Assembly (NCBI GenBank): GCA_964586235.1
Contig: CAZPIO010000007.1
Span: forward strand, 1 to 64,000
Length of the DNA: 64,000 nt
Reading direction: 5' to 3'
Source of the DNA: JAUCQB01 sp964586235
GTDB taxonomy: Bacteria; Planctomycetota; Phycisphaerae; UBA1845; PWPN01
Position numbers and translations under genes: made by a program. Under the pieces are notes generated by a model that saw only the letters and a program-made list of their open reading frames with translations, had not been told where the DNA came from and made no database searches. Positions 62,463-64,000 of this stretch are shown in pieces. The number at the start of each line of letters is the position of its first letter. Within the stretch, counting starts at the first letter, position 1.

Positions 62463-63035
62463 ATGGCGTGGAAGGTGGTCAATCGCAGCGAACCGGCCCC
62501 CGATGACGGGGACACCCCGCAGATCAGCGAGGCTGTCAAGGAGAAGATCCGCGTCTTTCTCCCTCGCTACCCGAGCAGGCAGGCCGCACTGCTGCCAGCG
62601 CTGCACATCGTGCAGGAGACTTACGGCCACATCAGCCACCGGGCGATGCGCGATGTGGCCGAGCTGCTGGGGCTCGCCCCGGCGGAGGTCATGGACACGG
62701 CCTCGTTCTACGCCCACTTCTGGACGACGCCCAAGGGGCGCAAGGTGATCGTGTCGTGCCGCGGCCTGTCCTGCGAACTCATGGGCGTCCAGGAGGTCAA
62801 CCGGGCGATCTGCGAGCACTTGGGCATCAAGGAGCATGAGACCACACCCGACGGACAGTACACCTTCGTGACCGAGGAGTGCCTCGGCGTGTGCGAATAT
62901 GCTCCGTGTTTCCTGATCAACGAGCGGCTGCACAAGAACGTGCGGCCGGAGGATGTGCCGCGGATTCTGGCCGATCCGAACAACGACCGGATCGAGGTCG
63001 AACGGAGCGAGCTGTATGACGGGGTCAAGGAATGA
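62463..63035 (+). CDS. nuoE: NADH-quinone oxidoreductase subunit E
   Basis: This encodes 190 residues. ATG 62463 follows ACAGGGAAG. NuoE is the 24-kDa thioredoxin-fold subunit carrying a [2Fe-2S] cluster next to the NADH-binding NuoF. The helical start (PRYPSRQAALLPALHIVQET) is typical. The cluster ligands appear as SCRGLSCELM and ECLGVCEYAPC, a C-x4-C plus C-x3-C set. The stop is followed at once by a GGTTCCC-type repeat. No fusion is seen. Confidence 0.93.
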   Translation: MAWKVVNRSEPAPDDGDTPQISEAVKEKIRVFLPRYPSRQAALLPALHIVQETYGHISHRAMRDVAELLGLAPAEVMDTASFYAHFWTTPKGRKVIVSCRGLSCELMGVQEVNRAICEHLGIKEHETTPDGQYTFVTEECLGVCEYAPCFLINERLHKNVRPEDVPRILADPNNDRIEVERSELYDGVKE

Positions 63036-63087
63036 GGGTTCCCGCCTTCGCTTCGCTACGGCGTGGCGAGCAGGGTTCAGGGTTCAG
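63035..63087. repeat. CCCTGAACC repeat with CGAAGCGGAG segment, copy B (inverted)
   Basis: This begins at the nuoE stop and matches the reverse complement of 34127-34181 at about 49 of 53 positions. Confidence 0.8.
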
Positions 63088-63128
63088 TAGGAGAGGGCAG
63101 TGCGCAATAGCCGGTGCGGTGGTGAAGA

Positions 63129-63226
63129 TGGGGCTGGGTGGCCCTCCGCTTCAGCGGCGGGGAAGCGAACTCGACCACCGAGTTGCCGACCCCACGGCTG
63201 AAGCCATGGGGCAACCGTTGGGAAAG
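63129..63226. repeat. GC-rich hairpin region before nuoF
   Basis: CCTCCGCTTCAGCGGCGGGG and CCACGGCTGAAGCCATGGGG-type palindromes fill the rest of the 217-base nuoE-nuoF gap. The nuoF ribosome-binding site (CGGGAATTGAGA) follows. Confidence 0.6.
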
Positions 63227-63252
63227 CATGGTCCGCAGCGCGGGAATTGAGA

Positions 63253-64000
63253 ATGGCCAAGTTTGAGCCGATACTGCTGAGGAACGTTGGCGTTGCGGGA
63301 GCGCGACGGCTGGAGGTCTATCAGTCGCGCGGGGGATATGCCGCTGCTCGCAAGGCACTCACCACCATGACCTCCGAGCGGGTTTGTGAGGAAGTCAGGC
63401 GGGCAAATCTCCGCGGCCGGGGCGGCGCGGGCTTCCCGGCGGGCATCAAGTGGTCCTTTCTGCCCAAGGACAGGAAGGTCACCTATCTCTGCGTCAACTT
63501 CGACGAGTCCGAGCCGGGTACGTTTAACAACCGATACGTCACCGACCACGATCCGCACCAGTTGCTCGAGGGCATCCTGATTGCCGGCTACGCGACGCGG
63601 ACCACGACCGCTTACATCTACATCCGGGCGGAGTTTCACGAGACCTTCCATATTCTCCAGAAGGCCCTCGACGAGGCATACGCCGCCGGTTTGTTCGGCA
63701 AGGGCATCTTCGGCGGCGGGTACTCGCTCGAGTGTTACATCCACCGGGGGGCCGGGGCCTACGTTTGTGGCGAGGAAACGGGCCTGATCGAGTCGATCGA
63801 GGGCAAACGGGGCTGGCCGCGAATCAAGCCGCCGTTCCCGGCCCTGCGCGGCCTTTTCGGCCGGCCCACGGTGGTCAACAATGTCGAGACGATCTGCTGC
63901 CTCCCGCACATCATCGATCGCGGCGAGGCGTGGTTCAGATCGATCGGGACGCCCTCCAGCAGCGGGCCGAAGCTCTACACGCTCTCGGGCCCGGTCAACC
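63253..64000 (+). CDS. nuoF: NADH-quinone oxidoreductase subunit F (3' end outside window)
   Basis: The first 249 residues are seen; the frame is open to the window end. NuoF binds FMN and NADH. LRGRGGAGFPAGIKWSFLPK is the FMN-phosphate loop, FDESEPGTFNNRYV the NADH loop (usual form NADESEPGTF; here NFDESEPGT), and GAGAYVCGEETGLIESIEGK the conserved glycine-rich block with the GEETAL-type motif. The IRAEFHETFHILQKALDEAY segment is standard. The C-terminal [4Fe-4S] cysteines would lie beyond the window. It follows nuoE after a hairpin-filled gap. Confidence 0.94.
   Translation, partial: MAKFEPILLRNVGVAGARRLEVYQSRGGYAAARKALTTMTSERVCEEVRRANLRGRGGAGFPAGIKWSFLPKDRKVTYLCVNFDESEPGTFNNRYVTDHDPHQLLEGILIAGYATRTTTAYIYIRAEFHETFHILQKALDEAYAAGLFGKGIFGGGYSLECYIHRGAGAYVCGEETGLIESIEGKRGWPRIKPPFPALRGLFGRPTVVNNVETICCLPHIIDRGEAWFRSIGTPSSSGPKLYTLSGPVN

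Overview
This GC-rich window looks like a chromosomal contig from a free-living, heterotrophic Planctomycetota bacterium, probably of the Phycisphaerae type. The pointers are families usual in that phylum: secreted leucine-rich-repeat proteins full of ITDAGLAHL repeats, a dockerin-like EF-hand tail on a large secreted protein, RDD and zinc-ribbon proteins with a CLSCGYDLTGNVSGRCPECG-type ribbon, stand-alone Clp N-domain proteins, Tat-exported Gfo/Idh/MocA proteins, and a pilB-pilT-pilB-pilC-prepilin locus. The taxonomic call is inference. I saw no tRNA, rRNA, CRISPR array, transposase or phage gene.

Layout. 1-5915: three tandem copies of a secreted LolA-like family (the first cut by the window edge), a LacI-type regulator whose 3' end runs into a decayed fourth fragment of that family, and a secreted protein. 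5931-14011: four tandem secreted LRR proteins, two pairs joined by ATGA stop/start overlaps, then a small lipoprotein. 14422-19996: a secreted alanine-rich protein, a zinc-ribbon protein, a MATE exporter and an RDD membrane protein. 20616-28310: type IV pilus/type II secretion motor genes and a prepilin. 28624-29493: larE. 29582-37754, minus strand: a carbohydrate-related group (GH51 arabinofuranosidase, MtaA/UroD-like protein, Gfo/Idh/MocA oxidoreductase, Tat-exported GH109-like protein, Tat-exported sugar-isomerase-like protein) with a vapBC toxin-antitoxin pair inside it. 38069-49557: housekeeping genes (trpB, parvulin PPIase, ispG, glyQS, cyclophilin, mltA) with a lactonase-like MBL protein, an HDOD-GGDEF signalling protein and a LOG protein. 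49643-55122: a polytopic membrane protein, a large dockerin-tailed secreted protein and a methyltransferase. 55470-59569: a thiamine-binding MTH1187 protein, two stand-alone Clp N-domain proteins, a BtuF-like binding protein and xylose isomerase. 59703-64000: a second MBL protein, divergent from nuoD-nuoE-nuoF (nuoF runs off the end).

Two signals cut across the genes. First, several families of short GC-rich hairpins recur between genes, often just after stop codons, with near-identical copies tens of kilobases apart; two LRR genes carry such palindromes inside their coding sequence just before the signal peptide. Second, promoters readable by eye share a TAGAAT/TATAAT -10 with a 16-18 bp spacer; one such promoter places transcription start on or next to the methyltransferase ATG, so that mRNA may be leaderless, and the GH51 gene looks similar.
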